A stretch of DNA of 64,000 nucleotides, taken from Thermomonospora catenispora (GTDB taxonomy: Bacteria; Actinomycetota; Actinomycetes; Streptosporangiales; Streptosporangiaceae). A model generated the notes under the pieces. That model was not told the DNA's origin, did no database searches, and worked only from the letters and a program-made list of their open reading frames with translations. Position numbers and translations under genes: made by a program. Of the stretch, positions 27,235 through 37,612 are shown one piece after another. The stretch lies in NCBI RefSeq assembly GCF_006363815.1, contig NZ_RRYT01000010.1, forward strand, positions 85,899 to 149,898. Direction: 5' to 3'. The number at the start of each line of letters is the position of its first letter. The stretch's first letter is position 1.

Positions 27235-27882
27235 TCAGTTCGCTCTCAGATACGCCAGGACGGCCATCACGCGGCGGTGGTCGTCCTGCGTGGGCGGCAG
27301 GTCGAGCTTGAGGAAGATGTTGGAGATGTGCTTCTCCACCGCCCCCTCGGTGACCACCAGGTCCCGTGCGATCGCCGCGTTGGAGCGCCCCTGCGCCATC
27401 AGTCCCAGCACCTCGCGCTCCCGCGGGGTCAGCGCCTCCAGCCGGTCTCCGCGTCGGCGCCGCCCCAGCAGCTGTCCGATCACCTCGGGGTCGATCACCG
27501 TTCCCCCGGCGGCGATCCGCCGCACCGCGTCGATGAATTCCCCGACGTCCGACACCCGCTCCTTGAGCAGGTAGCCGACCCCTTCGGCGCCGTTCCCGAT
27601 CAGATCGGTGGCGTATCGCTCCTCCACGTACTGCGACAGCACCAGGATCGGCTGCGCGGGACGCGCCCGCCGCACCTCCAGCGCCGCCCGCAGCCCCTCG
27701 TCGGTGAACGACGGCGGCATCCGCACGTCCACGATCGCCAGATCCGGTTCGTGCTCCTCCACCGCCCGGATCAGCCCGGGACCGTCCCCGACCGTCCCCA
27801 CCGTCTCGATGTCGGCGTCGGCCAACAGCCGGACCAGCCCTTCCCGCAGCAGCACCGAGTCCTCGGCAATCACAACCCTCAC
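27235..27882 (-). CDS. NarL/LuxR-family response regulator
   Basis: 215 residues from GTG 27882 ([20 protein letters not shown]). D52 in [10 protein letters not shown] is the phosphoacceptor. The C-terminal LuxR helix-turn-helix is [46 protein letters not shown]. It is the natural partner of the convergent HisKA_3 kinase. No Shine-Dalgarno sequence precedes the start, and ACAAT about 10 bp upstream could be a -10 box of a leaderless message. Convergent rather than co-operonic kinase and regulator is unusual. Confidence 0.92.
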   Translation of the reverse strand: MRVVIAEDSVLLREGLVRLLADADIETVGTVGDGPGLIRAVEEHEPDLAIVDVRMPPSFTDEGLRAALEVRRARPAQPILVLSQYVEERYATDLIGNGAEGVGYLLKERVSDVGEFIDAVRRIAAGGTVIDPEVIGQLLGRRRRGDRLEALTPREREVLGLMAQGRSNAAIARDLVVTEGAVEKHISNIFLKLDLPPTQDDHRRVMAVLAYLRAN

Positions 27883-28116
27883 GCGTTCGATTGTCGCGGC
27901 TTCCCGGCGCCCGCGGCCCCGTCGGGCGTGGACGGCGATCTCGTCCCGCTTCGGGGCGGGGAAGGGGGAATGCCCGATGGCCGGGATGTGTTCTTTGATC
28001 TGGCACACTTGATGTGCGAACACCGCGGTACCGGTTCACGCCGCCCCATGCGACGCCCCGTCGAGGGCGCGGGGTGCGAGGCGACCCGGCGACCGTCCCG
28101 ACGCGAGGAGACATTC

Positions 28117-28335
28117 GTGAAGTCTGGCATCCATCCCGACTACGTCGTCACGACCGTGACGTGCACCTGCGGGAACACCTTCCAGACCCGCAGCACCGCC
28201 CGCAACGGCGTGATCCACGCGGACGTGTGCTCCAGCTGCCACCCGTTCTACACGGGCAAGCAGAAGATCCTGGACACCGGCGGCCGCGTGGCGCGCTTCG
28301 AGCAGCGCTTCGGCAAGCGCGGCGGCAAGAAGTAA
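28117..28335 (+). CDS. rpmE: 50S ribosomal protein L31, zinc-binding form
   Basis: 72 residues from GTG 28117, with GAGGAGA 6 bp upstream. IHPDY starts the protein. The zinc-binding cysteines are in [14 protein letters not shown] and [14 protein letters not shown], so this is the zinc (C+) form made under zinc sufficiency, not the Zur-controlled paralogue. The C-terminal RFGKRGGKK is basic. Position between rho and prfA is the conserved actinobacterial order. Confidence 0.97.
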   Translation: MKSGIHPDYVVTTVTCTCGNTFQTRSTARNGVIHADVCSSCHPFYTGKQKILDTGGRVARFEQRFGKRGGKK

Positions 28336-28437
28336 GCACAGACCTCCAGGCAAACGGCACGGGCGGCCCGGGGACCGCGCGTCCCCGGGCCGCTCGAGGT
28401 CCGCATTCGGCGCGGACCCCGACCGGGAACCGACACC

Positions 28438-29511
28438 GTGAACCTCGACGAGCTGATCGGCGAATACGCCGAGATCGAAGGCAAGCTGGCCGACCCGGCC
28501 GTGCACGCCGACCAGAACCTGGCGCGTCGGCTGGGCAAGCGCTATGCGCAGCTGCGCCCGATCGTCGAGACCGCCCGGCAGGTGCGCTCGGTGGAGGAGG
28601 ACCTGGCCGCGGCGCGCGAGCTGGCGGACGAGGACGAGTCGTTCGCCGCCGAGGCGGCCGAGCTGGCCGAGCGCAAGGCCGAGCTGGAGAGCCGGTTGCG
28701 CAAGCTGCTGATCCCGCGTGATCCCAACGACGACAAGGACGTCATCTTGGAGATCAAGGCGGGCGAGGGCGGCGAGGAGTCGGCGCTGTTCGCCGGCGAC
28801 CTGCTGCGCATGTATCTGCGGTACGCCGAGCGCCTCGGCTGGAAGACCGAGATCATCGCCTCCCAGCCCTCGGACCTGGGCGGCTACAAGGACGTCACCG
28901 TGGCGGTGAAGGCCCGGCCCGGCGCCGACGGGGAGCCGGTCGGGGCCTGGTCGCTGCTGAAGTACGAGGGCGGGGTGCACCGCGTGCAGCGGGTGCCCGT
29001 CACCGAGTCCCAGGGCCGGATCCACACCAGCGCGGTCGGGGTGCTGGTCACCCCGGAGGCCGAGGAGGTCGACGTCCAGATCGACCCGAACGACCTGCGC
29101 ATCGACGTGTTCCGGTCGTCGGGTCCGGGCGGGCAGAGCGTCAACACCACCGACTCGGCGGTGCGGATCACCCACATCCCGACCGGCGTGGTGGTCTCCT
29201 GCCAGAACGAGAAAAGCCAGCTCCAGAACAAGGAGCAGGCGCTGCGCATCCTCCGTTCGCGGCTGCTGGCGATGGCGCAGGAGGAGGCCGAGGCGGCCGC
29301 CGCGGCCGAGCGGCGCAGCCAGGTCCGCACGGTGGACCGGTCCGAACGGGTGCGCACCTACAACTTCCCCGAGAATCGGATCTCCGACCATCGCGTCGGC
29401 TACAAGGCCTACAACCTGGACCAGGTGCTCGACGGCGACCTGCACAACGTGATCCAGGCGCTGGTCGAGGCCGACACCGAACGCAGGCTGGCCGAAGCTC
29501 AGGGAACATGA
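28438..29511 (+). CDS. prfA: Peptide chain release factor 1
   Basis: 357 residues from GTG 28438. RF1 reads UAA and UAG stop codons and releases the peptide. The GGQ loop is [24 protein letters not shown], with GGQ near 231-233; its glutamine is the methylation target of the next gene product, Prm[25 protein letters not shown] matches the anticodon-like domain of RF1. The stop overlaps the prmC start (ATGA), coupling their translation. Confidence 0.97.
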   Translation: MNLDELIGEYAEIEGKLADPAVHADQNLARRLGKRYAQLRPIVETARQVRSVEEDLAAARELADEDESFAAEAAELAERKAELESRLRKLLIPRDPNDDKDVILEIKAGEGGEESALFAGDLLRMYLRYAERLGWKTEIIASQPSDLGGYKDVTVAVKARPGADGEPVGAWSLLKYEGGVHRVQRVPVTESQGRIHTSAVGVLVTPEAEEVDVQIDPNDLRIDVFRSSGPGGQSVNTTDSAVRITHIPTGVVVSCQNEKSQLQNKEQALRILRSRLLAMAQEEAEAAAAAERRSQVRTVDRSERVRTYNFPENRISDHRVGYKAYNLDQVLDGDLHNVIQALVEADTERRLAEAQGT

Positions 29512-30368
29512 ACCTGCTGCTCGACGAGGTGGCGCGGGCGACGGTCCGGCTGGCGGAGGCCGGAGTCGCCTCGCCCCGCGCCGACGCCGAGGAACTGGCC
29601 GCCGCCGTGCACGGGGTCAAGCGCTCGGAGCTGCACACCGTCCCCGACTCGGCGTTCGACGCCCGCTTCTGGGAGGGCGTGGCCCGCCGGGAGGCGGGGG
29701 AGCCGTTGCAGCACATCACCGGCCGGGCCTTCTTCCGCTTCCTGGAGCTGAAGGTGGGCCCCGGGGTGTTCATCCCCCGCCCGGAGACCGAGGTCATGGT
29801 CGGCTGGGCGCTGGACACCCTGCGCGAGATGGACGTGCGCGACCCGCTGGTGGTCGATCTGGGCACCGGTTCGGGCGCCATCGCGCTCAGCATCGCCCAG
29901 GAGGCCCCCAGAGCCCGCGTGCACGCGGTGGAGAAGGAGCCCAAGGCCTTCGTCTACGCCACCCGCAACGTCGAGACGCTGGACGAACGCGGTCGCGTCA
30001 GGCTGCATCTGGGGGACTTCGCCGACGCCCTCTCCGAACTCGACGGCACCGTCGACCTCGTCATCAGCAATCCCCCCTACATCCCCATGAGCGAGTGGGA
30101 GCGCGTGCCGCCGGACGTCCGCGACCACGACCCGGCCGAGGCGCTGTGGGGCGGGGGCGAGGACGGTCTGGACGCGATCCGCGCCGTGGAGCGCACCGCC
30201 CGCCGGCTGCTGCGCCCCGGCGGTCACGTCGCCGTCGAGCACGGCGACGACCAGGGCAACGCCGTCTATTGGATCTTCGCCGAGGAGAACGGCTGGCGCG
30301 ACGTCCGCAACCGCCGGGACCTGGCCGACCGGGACCGCTTCGTCACGGCCCGGCTGGCGGCGGACTGA
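29508..30368 (+). CDS. prmC: Release factor glutamine methyltransferase (HemK)
   Basis: 286 residues. PrmC uses S-adenosylmethionine to methylate the GGQ glutamine of RF1 and RF2. The SAM-binding [17 protein letters not shown] is at about 120-136, and the substrate motif NPPY ([11 protein letters not shown]) near 188-191. The N-terminal helical domain contains [32 protein letters not shown]. It overlaps prfA by 4 bp. Confidence 0.96.
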   Translation: MNLLLDEVARATVRLAEAGVASPRADAEELAAAVHGVKRSELHTVPDSAFDARFWEGVARREAGEPLQHITGRAFFRFLELKVGPGVFIPRPETEVMVGWALDTLREMDVRDPLVVDLGTGSGAIALSIAQEAPRARVHAVEKEPKAFVYATRNVETLDERGRVRLHLGDFADALSELDGTVDLVISNPPYIPMSEWERVPPDVRDHDPAEALWGGGEDGLDAIRAVERTARRLLRPGGHVAVEHGDDQGNAVYWIFAEENGWRDVRNRRDLADRDRFVTARLAAD

Positions 30369-30450
30369 CTGACGCCTTCCTCCGGTCCCCGAGGCCTCGA
30401 GGCGCGCGACGGGGCGGCGGACGACCGGCGGGACCTGCGGCGGGAACCGC

Positions 30451-30484
30451 CGGCGCGTCCGCGCCGCGCGGCGCGGACGCGCCG
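30451..30484 (+). terminator. 34-bp palindrome after prmC
   Basis: Arms 30451-30467 and 30468-30484 are perfect 17-nt complements without a loop (starting CGGCGCGTCC). It is the likely end of the rpmE-prfA-prmC transcript, 82 bp after the stop; the next gene starts 68 bp beyond. Confidence 0.65.
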
Positions 30485-30552
30485 GGCGCGTCGCCGGAGG
30501 CCGCGGGACGCGCGACCGTCGCGCTCCGCGGCGCGGCCATAGACTGGCCCCC

Positions 30553-31359
30553 GTGAGCCGACGTTATGACTGTCAGGTGCCGACGGAACGGGCCCGGGGG
30601 ATAGCCGAGTCCGTGTCGGCGGCCCGTCGCGGCGAGCTGATCGTGCTGCCCACCGACACGGTGTACGGGGTCGGCTGCGACGCGTTCACCCCCGCCGCCG
30701 TGCAGGCGCTGCTGGACGCCAAGGGCCGCGGCCGGGACATGCCCCCTCCGGTGCTGGTCGGCTCGGTGCGGGCGGCGACCGCGCTGGTGGAGGACCTGGG
30801 ACTGTACGGCCAGGACCTCATCGACGAGTTCTGGCCGGGGGCGCTGACGTTGGTGTGCCGGGCCAACCGGAACCTCTCCTGGGACCTGGGGGACACCAAG
30901 GGCACGGTGGCGGTGCGGATGCCCCTGCACGACTTGGCCCTGGAGCTGCTGAAGGAGACCGGGCCGCTGGCGGTCAGCAGCGCCAACCTGTCCGGCCGGC
31001 CGCCGGCCCGCGACGTGGCGGAGGCCGAGCGGCAGCTCGGCGACAAGGTGTCGGTCTACCTGGACGGCGGACCGACGGGGTCGGGCGAGACCTCCACCAT
31101 CGTCGACCTCACCGGACCGGTGCCCCGGCTGCTGCGCGTCGGCGCGATCCCCCCGGAGAAGATCCGCGCCATCGTCGGCGTGCTGCTCACCCCTGAGGAC
31201 GAGCCCGAGGAGGGCGAGGACGGGGAGTCCGCCGCCGAGGTCTCGCTGGACAAGCCCGTCCCGGAGGCGTCGCCGGACGAGCCCGCCGAGGTCCCCGCGG
31301 ACGGGCCGGCGTCCGAGGGGACCGGCCGGTCCGCGAGCGGCCCCGCCAAAGAGGGCTAG
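30553..31359 (+). CDS. L-threonylcarbamoyladenylate synthase (Sua5/YwlC/YrdC type)
   Basis: 268 residues from GTG 30553. The enzyme makes threonylcarbamoyl-AMP from threonine, bicarbonate and ATP for the t6A37 modification of ANN-decoding tRNAs. IVLPTDTVYGVGCDAF near the N-terminus, FWPGALTLVCRA, GTVAVRMPLHDLALELL and LAVSSANLSGRP follow the family. An acidic Pro/Glu/Ala-rich tail (about 215-268) replaces the Sua5 C-terminal domain, so it is YrdC-like with an extension. It sits beside prfA/prmC as in most actinobacteria. Confidence 0.93.
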   Translation: MSRRYDCQVPTERARGIAESVSAARRGELIVLPTDTVYGVGCDAFTPAAVQALLDAKGRGRDMPPPVLVGSVRAATALVEDLGLYGQDLIDEFWPGALTLVCRANRNLSWDLGDTKGTVAVRMPLHDLALELLKETGPLAVSSANLSGRPPARDVAEAERQLGDKVSVYLDGGPTGSGETSTIVDLTGPVPRLLRVGAIPPEKIRAIVGVLLTPEDEPEEGEDGESAAEVSLDKPVPEASPDEPAEVPADGPASEGTGRSASGPAKEG

Positions 31360-31449
31360 CGCGCCGGCGCTCCTCCCCGGCCGCCGCGGCGGGCCGGTCT
31401 CGCCGGGTGAGCGGATCGTGGCGCGCCGTCGACGCCTTTGGCGGGAACA

Positions 31450-32526
31450 ATGCGCAGTATGCGTCGCGTGCTCTGGGCGATGGCGGTCGTGGCGGGGGTG
31501 TCGTCCGTGGCCGCTCCCTCCGCCCTGCCCGCGTCGGCGGCGGTGCCGGAGCGCGCGGCGGCGCAGGTCCGGGCCGCCGACGGCGCGACGGTGGGCCCGG
31601 GGGAGAACATCCCCACCTACGATGTGGTGCTGCGGATCCGCCCGGACGGCGTGGTGCGCGTCCGGGAGACCATCACCTACGACTTCCACGGCCGCAAGGA
31701 GCACGGCATCGTCCGCCGGGTGCCGTATCGGATCGACGACCGGCTGTACGACATCCGCAACGTGCGCACCAGCAGCTCCACCGGGGCGCCCGCACGGGCC
31801 GAGGCCTCCCGGGTGCTGCACGAGGTGCGGATCAAGGTGGGCGGGCGGCGCCGAGTGGTCACCGGCCGTCAGGCGTACGTCATCGAGTACGACGTCCGGG
31901 GGGCGATGACGCCGCTGCCCGGCCGGGTGGAGTTCCGCTGGGACGCCGTCGGCGGGGACTGGGACGTGCCGATCGGCGAGGTGTCGGTCCGGGTCGAGCT
32001 GCCGGGACCGGTCCCCCTCAAGGTGGACTGCCGGGCGGGCACGCCCAGGCACGGCGGGTACACCCGGTGCGGCGGCCGGCGGGAGGACGGCCCGTCGGCG
32101 ATCGACTTCACCCAGCGCGGGCTGCGTCCCCACGAGAGCGTCCTGATCCGCGCGGTGCTGCCGGAGGGGGTCGTGCAGGCACCGCCGCCCCGGTACGCCC
32201 GGCCGCACTTCGACGCCTCCTGGCCGGGCCTGCTGCTGCTCGCCGCCGGGGCCGCCGCGGCCGTGGCGGTCGTCTCGGCGGAGCGCGCGGGCCGCGTCCT
32301 GCGCCCGCCCCCCGAGTGGGCGGGGGTGCTCTTGACGGTCGTCGGCGCCGTGGCGGTCGGCGTGGACGCGGCCGACGAGGTGCTGAGGGACGGTCTGTGG
32401 GCCGTTTCGGTCGGCGATCCGGCGTTGGCCGGGCTGGGGGCGCTGACCGCCGGGACGGTCTTGTTGATCACGATTCGTCGGCGGCGCGCCGTGGAACGGG
32501 AGACGAGTGGGGACCAACGGGCATAG
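31450..32526 (+). CDS. DUF2207-type exported membrane protein
   Basis: 358 residues from ATG 31450. A signal peptide (RRVLWAMAVVAGVSSVAAPSALPASAAV) precedes an extracytoplasmic beta-rich domain with YDVVLRIRPDGVVRVRETITYDFHGRKEHGIVRRVPYRI, the DUF2207 N-terminal pattern. Three hydrophobic segments follow (about 262-280, 293-310, 325-345), then a short basic end. Unlike many family members it lacks a long Gly/Ser-rich C-terminal tail. Function unknown. An ATG at 31459 is an alternative start. Confidence 0.72.
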   Translation: MRSMRRVLWAMAVVAGVSSVAAPSALPASAAVPERAAAQVRAADGATVGPGENIPTYDVVLRIRPDGVVRVRETITYDFHGRKEHGIVRRVPYRIDDRLYDIRNVRTSSSTGAPARAEASRVLHEVRIKVGGRRRVVTGRQAYVIEYDVRGAMTPLPGRVEFRWDAVGGDWDVPIGEVSVRVELPGPVPLKVDCRAGTPRHGGYTRCGGRREDGPSAIDFTQRGLRPHESVLIRAVLPEGVVQAPPPRYARPHFDASWPGLLLLAAGAAAAVAVVSAERAGRVLRPPPEWAGVLLTVVGAVAVGVDAADEVLRDGLWAVSVGDPALAGLGALTAGTVLLITIRRRRAVERETSGDQRA

Positions 32527-32763
32527 AGTTGGTCGCACCGAACCTTTCCCGATGTCGGCGCCGTCCCGTCTCGACCGCCATGACGGCGGGAACGTCCCTG
32601 TCCGGTGGGGAGCGTCGGAGCCCGTCTGCGGAGGGTTCTTCCCGTACCCGGCGAACCGCCCGGTCACGGGTGGCATCTGTACTAAGACGGCGGTGTGCCG
32701 GACGAGCGGCGCGTGCGGCGTCGCCGGCCCGCCGGAGCATCAGCGGTGAGGAGGAGATCGGGC

Positions 32764-33912
32764 ATGCGGGAGTACCTGCTCATCATCCTCGTCGCTATGG
32801 TGATCACGTACCTCACCGTTCCGGCGGTGCGGGCCTTCTCGGTGCGGTTCGGGGCGATGACCGCGGTCCGCGACCGCGACGTCCACGTCATCCCCACCCC
32901 GCGGATGGGCGGGCTGGCGATGTACTTCGGGATGCTGGGCGCCATGGTGGCGGCCAGCGGGCTGCCGGTGATGCGGCGGGTGTTCTCCGACGGGGACATC
33001 GACCGCGGGCTGCTGTTGTCGGCGACGCTGATCGTGCTGCTGGGCATGGCCGACGACCGGTTCGACATCGATCCGCTGACCAAGTTCGCCGGGCAGGTCG
33101 CCGCGGGGGGGCTGTTCATCCTGAACGGCATTCAGCTGTTCACCATTCCGCTGCCCAACGGTCAGCCGCTGGTGCTGCCGCCGGAATACAGCGTGCCGCT
33201 GACCATCCTCGTGGTGGTGGCCACCATCAACGCGGTGAACTTCGTGGACGGCTTGGACGGGCTTGCTGCCGGAGTTGTCGGAATCGCCGCAATTGCTCTT
33301 TTTGCCTATGCCTCGCTGCTGTCGTTCGAGGAGGGACTGTCCCGGATCCAGCCCGCCACGCTGACCACCGCGGTGCTCATCGGGATGTGCGCCGGCTTCC
33401 TGCCGCACAATTTCAACCCCGCCCGGATCTTCATGGGAGACACCGGCTCCATGCTGATCGGGCTGCTGCTCAGCGCGGCGATGATCTTGCTGACCGGCCA
33501 GTTCGACACCGCCGTGATCGGCTCGGTGACGCAGATCCCGTTCTTCCTGCCGATCCTTTTGGTGCCGATGGTGGTGGCGGTTCCCTACATCGACATGCTG
33601 CTGGCGGTGTGGCGCCGGACCAACCAGGGAAGGTCGCCGTTCGCGCCCGACAAATTGCATCTGCACCACCGGCTGCTGCAGCTGGGGCATTCGCACCGCC
33701 GGGCCGTTCTGGTGATGTATTTCTGGGTCGGTCTGCTGGCCTCCTGCGTGGTCGGCCTGTCGCTGGTGAAATCCGTTCTGCTGGTGCTGTCGCTGACCGG
33801 TCTGGTGGCGGTCGCCGGCGTGGTCGGCCTGATCGCCGAGCCGTGGCGGCGCCGTCGTCTCCGCCCCCGTCCCCAGTCGGTGGCCCCGCCCCGGGCCCGC
33901 GAGCACGTCTAG
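32764..33912 (+). CDS. MraY/WecA-family polyprenyl-phosphate sugar-phosphate transferase
   Basis: 382 residues from ATG 32764, directly behind AGGAGGAGAT. A polytopic membrane enzyme with about 10-11 hydrophobic segments that transfers a HexNAc-1-phosphate from a UDP-sugar to decaprenyl or undecaprenyl phosphate. Cytoplasmic motifs are present: RMGGLAMYFGM, the Asp pair in GMADDRFDID, NFVDGLDGLAAG, FNPARIFMGDTGS and the histidine-rich KLHLHHRLLQLGHSHRRAV that distinguishes WecA/TagO from MraY. In mycobacteria the orthologue starts arabinogalactan synthesis. It lies just upstream of the atp operon, as in its relatives. Confidence 0.92.
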   Translation: MREYLLIILVAMVITYLTVPAVRAFSVRFGAMTAVRDRDVHVIPTPRMGGLAMYFGMLGAMVAASGLPVMRRVFSDGDIDRGLLLSATLIVLLGMADDRFDIDPLTKFAGQVAAGGLFILNGIQLFTIPLPNGQPLVLPPEYSVPLTILVVVATINAVNFVDGLDGLAAGVVGIAAIALFAYASLLSFEEGLSRIQPATLTTAVLIGMCAGFLPHNFNPARIFMGDTGSMLIGLLLSAAMILLTGQFDTAVIGSVTQIPFFLPILLVPMVVAVPYIDMLLAVWRRTNQGRSPFAPDKLHLHHRLLQLGHSHRRAVLVMYFWVGLLASCVVGLSLVKSVLLVLSLTGLVAVAGVVGLIAEPWRRRRLRPRPQSVAPPRAREHV

Positions 33913-34004
33913 CGCAACCGTTCGGTCACAGATCTTGAATCGTGCTGTGAACGCTTGGGACTCTTGTGGTGCATGGTGACGCAGAGCCATGACCTGATGG
34001 GTGA

Positions 34005-34033
34005 TTGTGGGCGATCCACGAGCTTGTGATACC
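34005..34033 (+). promoter_or_regulatory. Probable promoter of the ATP synthase operon
   Basis: TTGTGG (34005-34010) and GATACC (34028-34033) are 17 bp apart in an AT-richer 170-bp spacer. CACGAGC is repeated on both sides of the -10 region (34017-34023 and 34037-34043). The leader would be about 45 nt before atpI. Confidence 0.5.
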
Positions 34034-34081
34034 TTTCACGAGCAAGCGCCGAACACCCACCGTGACCAGCCGGAGTCCTTC

Positions 34082-34552
34082 ATGCACGCTTCCGACGCCC
34101 GGATCCTCCGTGGCGCCGCACTCCCGACTGGCGTCGCCGGTGTCGTCGCCATCGCGGTCGGCACGCTGATCAGCGGCGCCGAGGGCGCCCTGGGGGCGGC
34201 CCTGGGCACCGTGGTGGCCATCGCGTTCTTCGGGGTCAGCGTGGTCGCCGTGGGGTACGCCGCCAAGATCTCGCCGCAGCTGATCTTCACCGCGGCGATG
34301 GCCAGCTACCTGGTCAAGATCGCGGCGATGTTCCTGCTGATCCTGCTGTTCCAGGACACCACGGCGTTCGACGCGCAGGTGTTCGGCTACTCGATCCTCG
34401 CCTTGACCGTGGTCTGGATCGCGGCGGAGATCCGCGTCACCCTCCGGATGCGGATGACCTACATCGACGATCCCGCCGAGGCCGCGGGCCCCGGCCCGCA
34501 GGACGCCGCCGCCTCCGCCCCGATCGGGCCCTCGGCCGGCCGGAGCCCGTGA
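34082..34552 (+). CDS. atpI: ATP synthase protein I
   Basis: 156 residues from ATG 34082, chosen because GGAG precedes it and the upstream extension is not membrane-like. Four hydrophobic helices (about 10-27, 32-55, 62-84, 93-112) are followed by a polar Ala/Pro-rich tail. This is the AtpI chain that assists c-ring assembly and possibly Mg2+ uptake in other bacteria. The segment FQDTTAFDAQVFGYSILALTVVWIAAEIR agrees with actinobacterial AtpI. It heads the operon. Confidence 0.82.
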   Translation: MHASDARILRGAALPTGVAGVVAIAVGTLISGAEGALGAALGTVVAIAFFGVSVVAVGYAAKISPQLIFTAAMASYLVKIAAMFLLILLFQDTTAFDAQVFGYSILALTVVWIAAEIRVTLRMRMTYIDDPAEAAGPGPQDAAASAPIGPSAGRSP

Positions 34553-34633
34553 TGACGCACCCGTCCGGTCGCTCCGCCTCGGCCCGCCGGCCCATCGAGC
34601 ACTCCGATATGACCCTGGGGGGAGTGGCCTGCT

Positions 34634-34891
34634 ATGGTCCGTCCTGCGATGAGCGGGGAGGGGCACCCACCCGACCAGCAGCCAGAGGAACCGGATCCGC
34701 ACGCCGACCACCGGCGTTTCAGCGCCGCGGCGTGGTCGGTTCCGAGCTACCTGCTGTCCGGCATGGCCGTGTACGGCGGGCTCGGCTGGCTGCTGGACCG
34801 TTGGCTGGGCACCTCGGCACTGTTCCCGATCGGGATACTGGTCGGCCTCGGTCTCGCGCTCTACCTGGTCTACATCCGCTACGGCCGCTGA
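34634..34891 (+). CDS. atpZ: AtpZ/AtpI-family small membrane protein
   Basis: 85 residues with two hydrophobic helices (WSVPSYLLSGMAVYGGLGWLLDRWL and LFPIGILVGLGLALYLVYIRY) separated by a short charged loop, as in the F1F0-ATPase gene-1 (AtpZ) family. It sits between atpI and atpB. GGGGGAG lies about 10 bp before ATG 34634; ATG 34649 is an alternative. Likely role: assembly or ion supply of the F0 sector. It is encoded after atpI here. Confidence 0.78.
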   Translation: MVRPAMSGEGHPPDQQPEEPDPHADHRRFSAAAWSVPSYLLSGMAVYGGLGWLLDRWLGTSALFPIGILVGLGLALYLVYIRYGR

Positions 34892-34988
34892 CCTGGTCGG
34901 CGGCACCGCAGCGGCGGGCCACCCGACACCCTACTGCCCTCGGGCACCCGGACGAGCACCGCATGAGCAACGACGAAGGGACTGCCGC

Positions 34989-36117
<1,129 letters not shown>

Positions 36118-36151
36118 GCAACGGCCCGACCAACCCTTACAGGAGGGCGAG

Positions 36152-36688
36152 ATGATGACTGTGGCTGCGGCCAATAATCCGCTGCTGCCCCACACCTCCG
36201 AGCTCGTCGTCGGTACGTTCGCCTTCGCCGTGGTCCTGGCGGTCGTCGCCTGGAAGCTGGTCCCCAAGATCCGCACGACGCTGGATGAGCGCGCCGACGC
36301 CATCGAGGGCGGTCTGAAGCGGGCCGAACAGGCCCAGCGCGAGGCCAAGCAGCTCCTGGAGCAGTACCAGGCCCAGCTCGCCGAGGCGCGCACCGAGGCC
36401 GCCCGGCTCCGGGAGAAGGCCCGTGAGGAGGGGGCGCAGATCGTCGCCGAGATGCGTCAGCAGGCCGAGGCCGAGGCCCGCCGCATCGTGGAGGCGGCCC
36501 AGGCGACGATCGAGGCCGAACGGCAGCAGGCGCTGGCGCAGCTGCGCACCGAGATCGGCGCCCTGTCCGTGGAGCTGGCCAGCCGGGTGGTCGGTGAGGC
36601 CCTGGCCGACCGGGCCGCGCAGAGCCGGGTGGTCGACCGCTTCCTCGACGAGCTCGAGGAGCGGGTCCGCGCGCAGGAGCCGGCATGA
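36152..36688 (+). CDS. atpF: ATP synthase F0 subunit b
   Basis: 178 residues from ATG 36152, behind AGGAGGGCGAG. One membrane helix (ELVVGTFAFAVVLAVVAWKLV, about 15-35) is followed by a long Ala/Glu/Arg-rich coiled coil that reaches from the membrane to the top of F1 as the stator. The stop overlaps the atpH start (ATGA). It is a separate b subunit, not the b-delta fusion found in mycobacteria. Confidence 0.96.
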   Translation: MMTVAAANNPLLPHTSELVVGTFAFAVVLAVVAWKLVPKIRTTLDERADAIEGGLKRAEQAQREAKQLLEQYQAQLAEARTEAARLREKAREEGAQIVAEMRQQAEAEARRIVEAAQATIEAERQQALAQLRTEIGALSVELASRVVGEALADRAAQSRVVDRFLDELEERVRAQEPA

Positions 36689-37512
36689 CCGTCGACGCGA
36701 TGCTGGGGGCGGTCGGCCGGGCCTCCTTGGCCGCAGCGCGCGACAGTCTCGAGGCGGTCATCCCGACCGCCGACCTGGACACGCTCGGCGCGGACCTGCT
36801 GGCGGTCCTGCACCTGCTGGACCGTGAGCACGGCCTGCGCCGGGCGGTGTCCGATCCGGCCGCGGCCGTGGGGGCCAAGGTCGACCTGGTGCGCGGACTG
36901 CTGGCCGGGCAGATCTCCGAGGCGGCGCTGACCGTGGTGGCCGACGTGGTCCGGCTGCGCTGGTCCACCCCCTCTCAGCTGACCGATGCGCTGGAGACGC
37001 TGGCGGTGACCGCGGAGGCGGCTCGGGCGCAGGCCGCCGGTGTGCTCGACGACCTGGAGGACGAGCTGTTCCGCTTCTCCCGGGTGGTCGAGGGGGAGCC
37101 TCGGCTGCGGTCCGCGCTGACCGACCCGGCGCTGCCGGCCGACCGCAAGCGCGCTCTGCTGGCCGAGCTGCTGGAGGGCAAGGTCACCCCCTCCACGCTG
37201 CGCCTGGTCACCGAGGTCGTGACATACCCGCGAGGACGTAGCCTGGAAGGCGCGCTTTCCCTGCTCGGCAAGCTGGTCGCCCAGCGCCGCAGCCGCCTGG
37301 TGGCCCTGGTGCGCAGCGCCGTGGAGCTGAGCGAGCGGCAGCGCACCCGGTTGGCCGCCGTGCTCGCCGCGGCCTACGGCCAGGACGTGCATCTGAACAT
37401 CGAGATCGACCCTTCTGTGGTGGGCGGGCTGTCCATCCAGATCGGGGACGAGATCATCGATGGCACGATCGCCGGACGCCTGGACGACGTCCGGCGGCGA
37501 CTGGCCTCATGA
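36685..37512 (+). CDS. atpH: ATP synthase F1 subunit delta
   Basis: 275 residues, longer than the ~180-residue enterobacterial delta, as usual in actinobacteria. It joins the b stalk to the alpha subunits. The C-terminal signature IEIDPSVVGGLSIQIGDEIIDGTIAGRLDDVRRRL is clear. It overlaps atpF by 4 bp; 100 bp separate it from atpA. Confidence 0.95.
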   Translation: MTVDAMLGAVGRASLAAARDSLEAVIPTADLDTLGADLLAVLHLLDREHGLRRAVSDPAAAVGAKVDLVRGLLAGQISEAALTVVADVVRLRWSTPSQLTDALETLAVTAEAARAQAAGVLDDLEDELFRFSRVVEGEPRLRSALTDPALPADRKRALLAELLEGKVTPSTLRLVTEVVTYPRGRSLEGALSLLGKLVAQRRSRLVALVRSAVELSERQRTRLAAVLAAAYGQDVHLNIEIDPSVVGGLSIQIGDEIIDGTIAGRLDDVRRRLAS

Positions 37513-37612
37513 CCCGCGACGAGTGACGATCCGACGAGCGCGTGGCCGAGACGAGTCGGCGCGGGCTGACTGAGCAGACTGAGCTGACCCTTAAGGGAGC
37601 AAGAGAGGAATC

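Noticed and set aside
29165..29200. Stop-like or frameshift signal in prfA
   Set aside because: RF1 reads through cleanly; programmed frameshifting belongs to RF2, which is not encoded here.
32552..32749. 65-residue cysteine-containing protein upstream of the WecA-like gene
   Set aside because: No ribosome site at its start, no recognisable motif, and it ends just before the ribosome site of the next gene; judged a chance frame.
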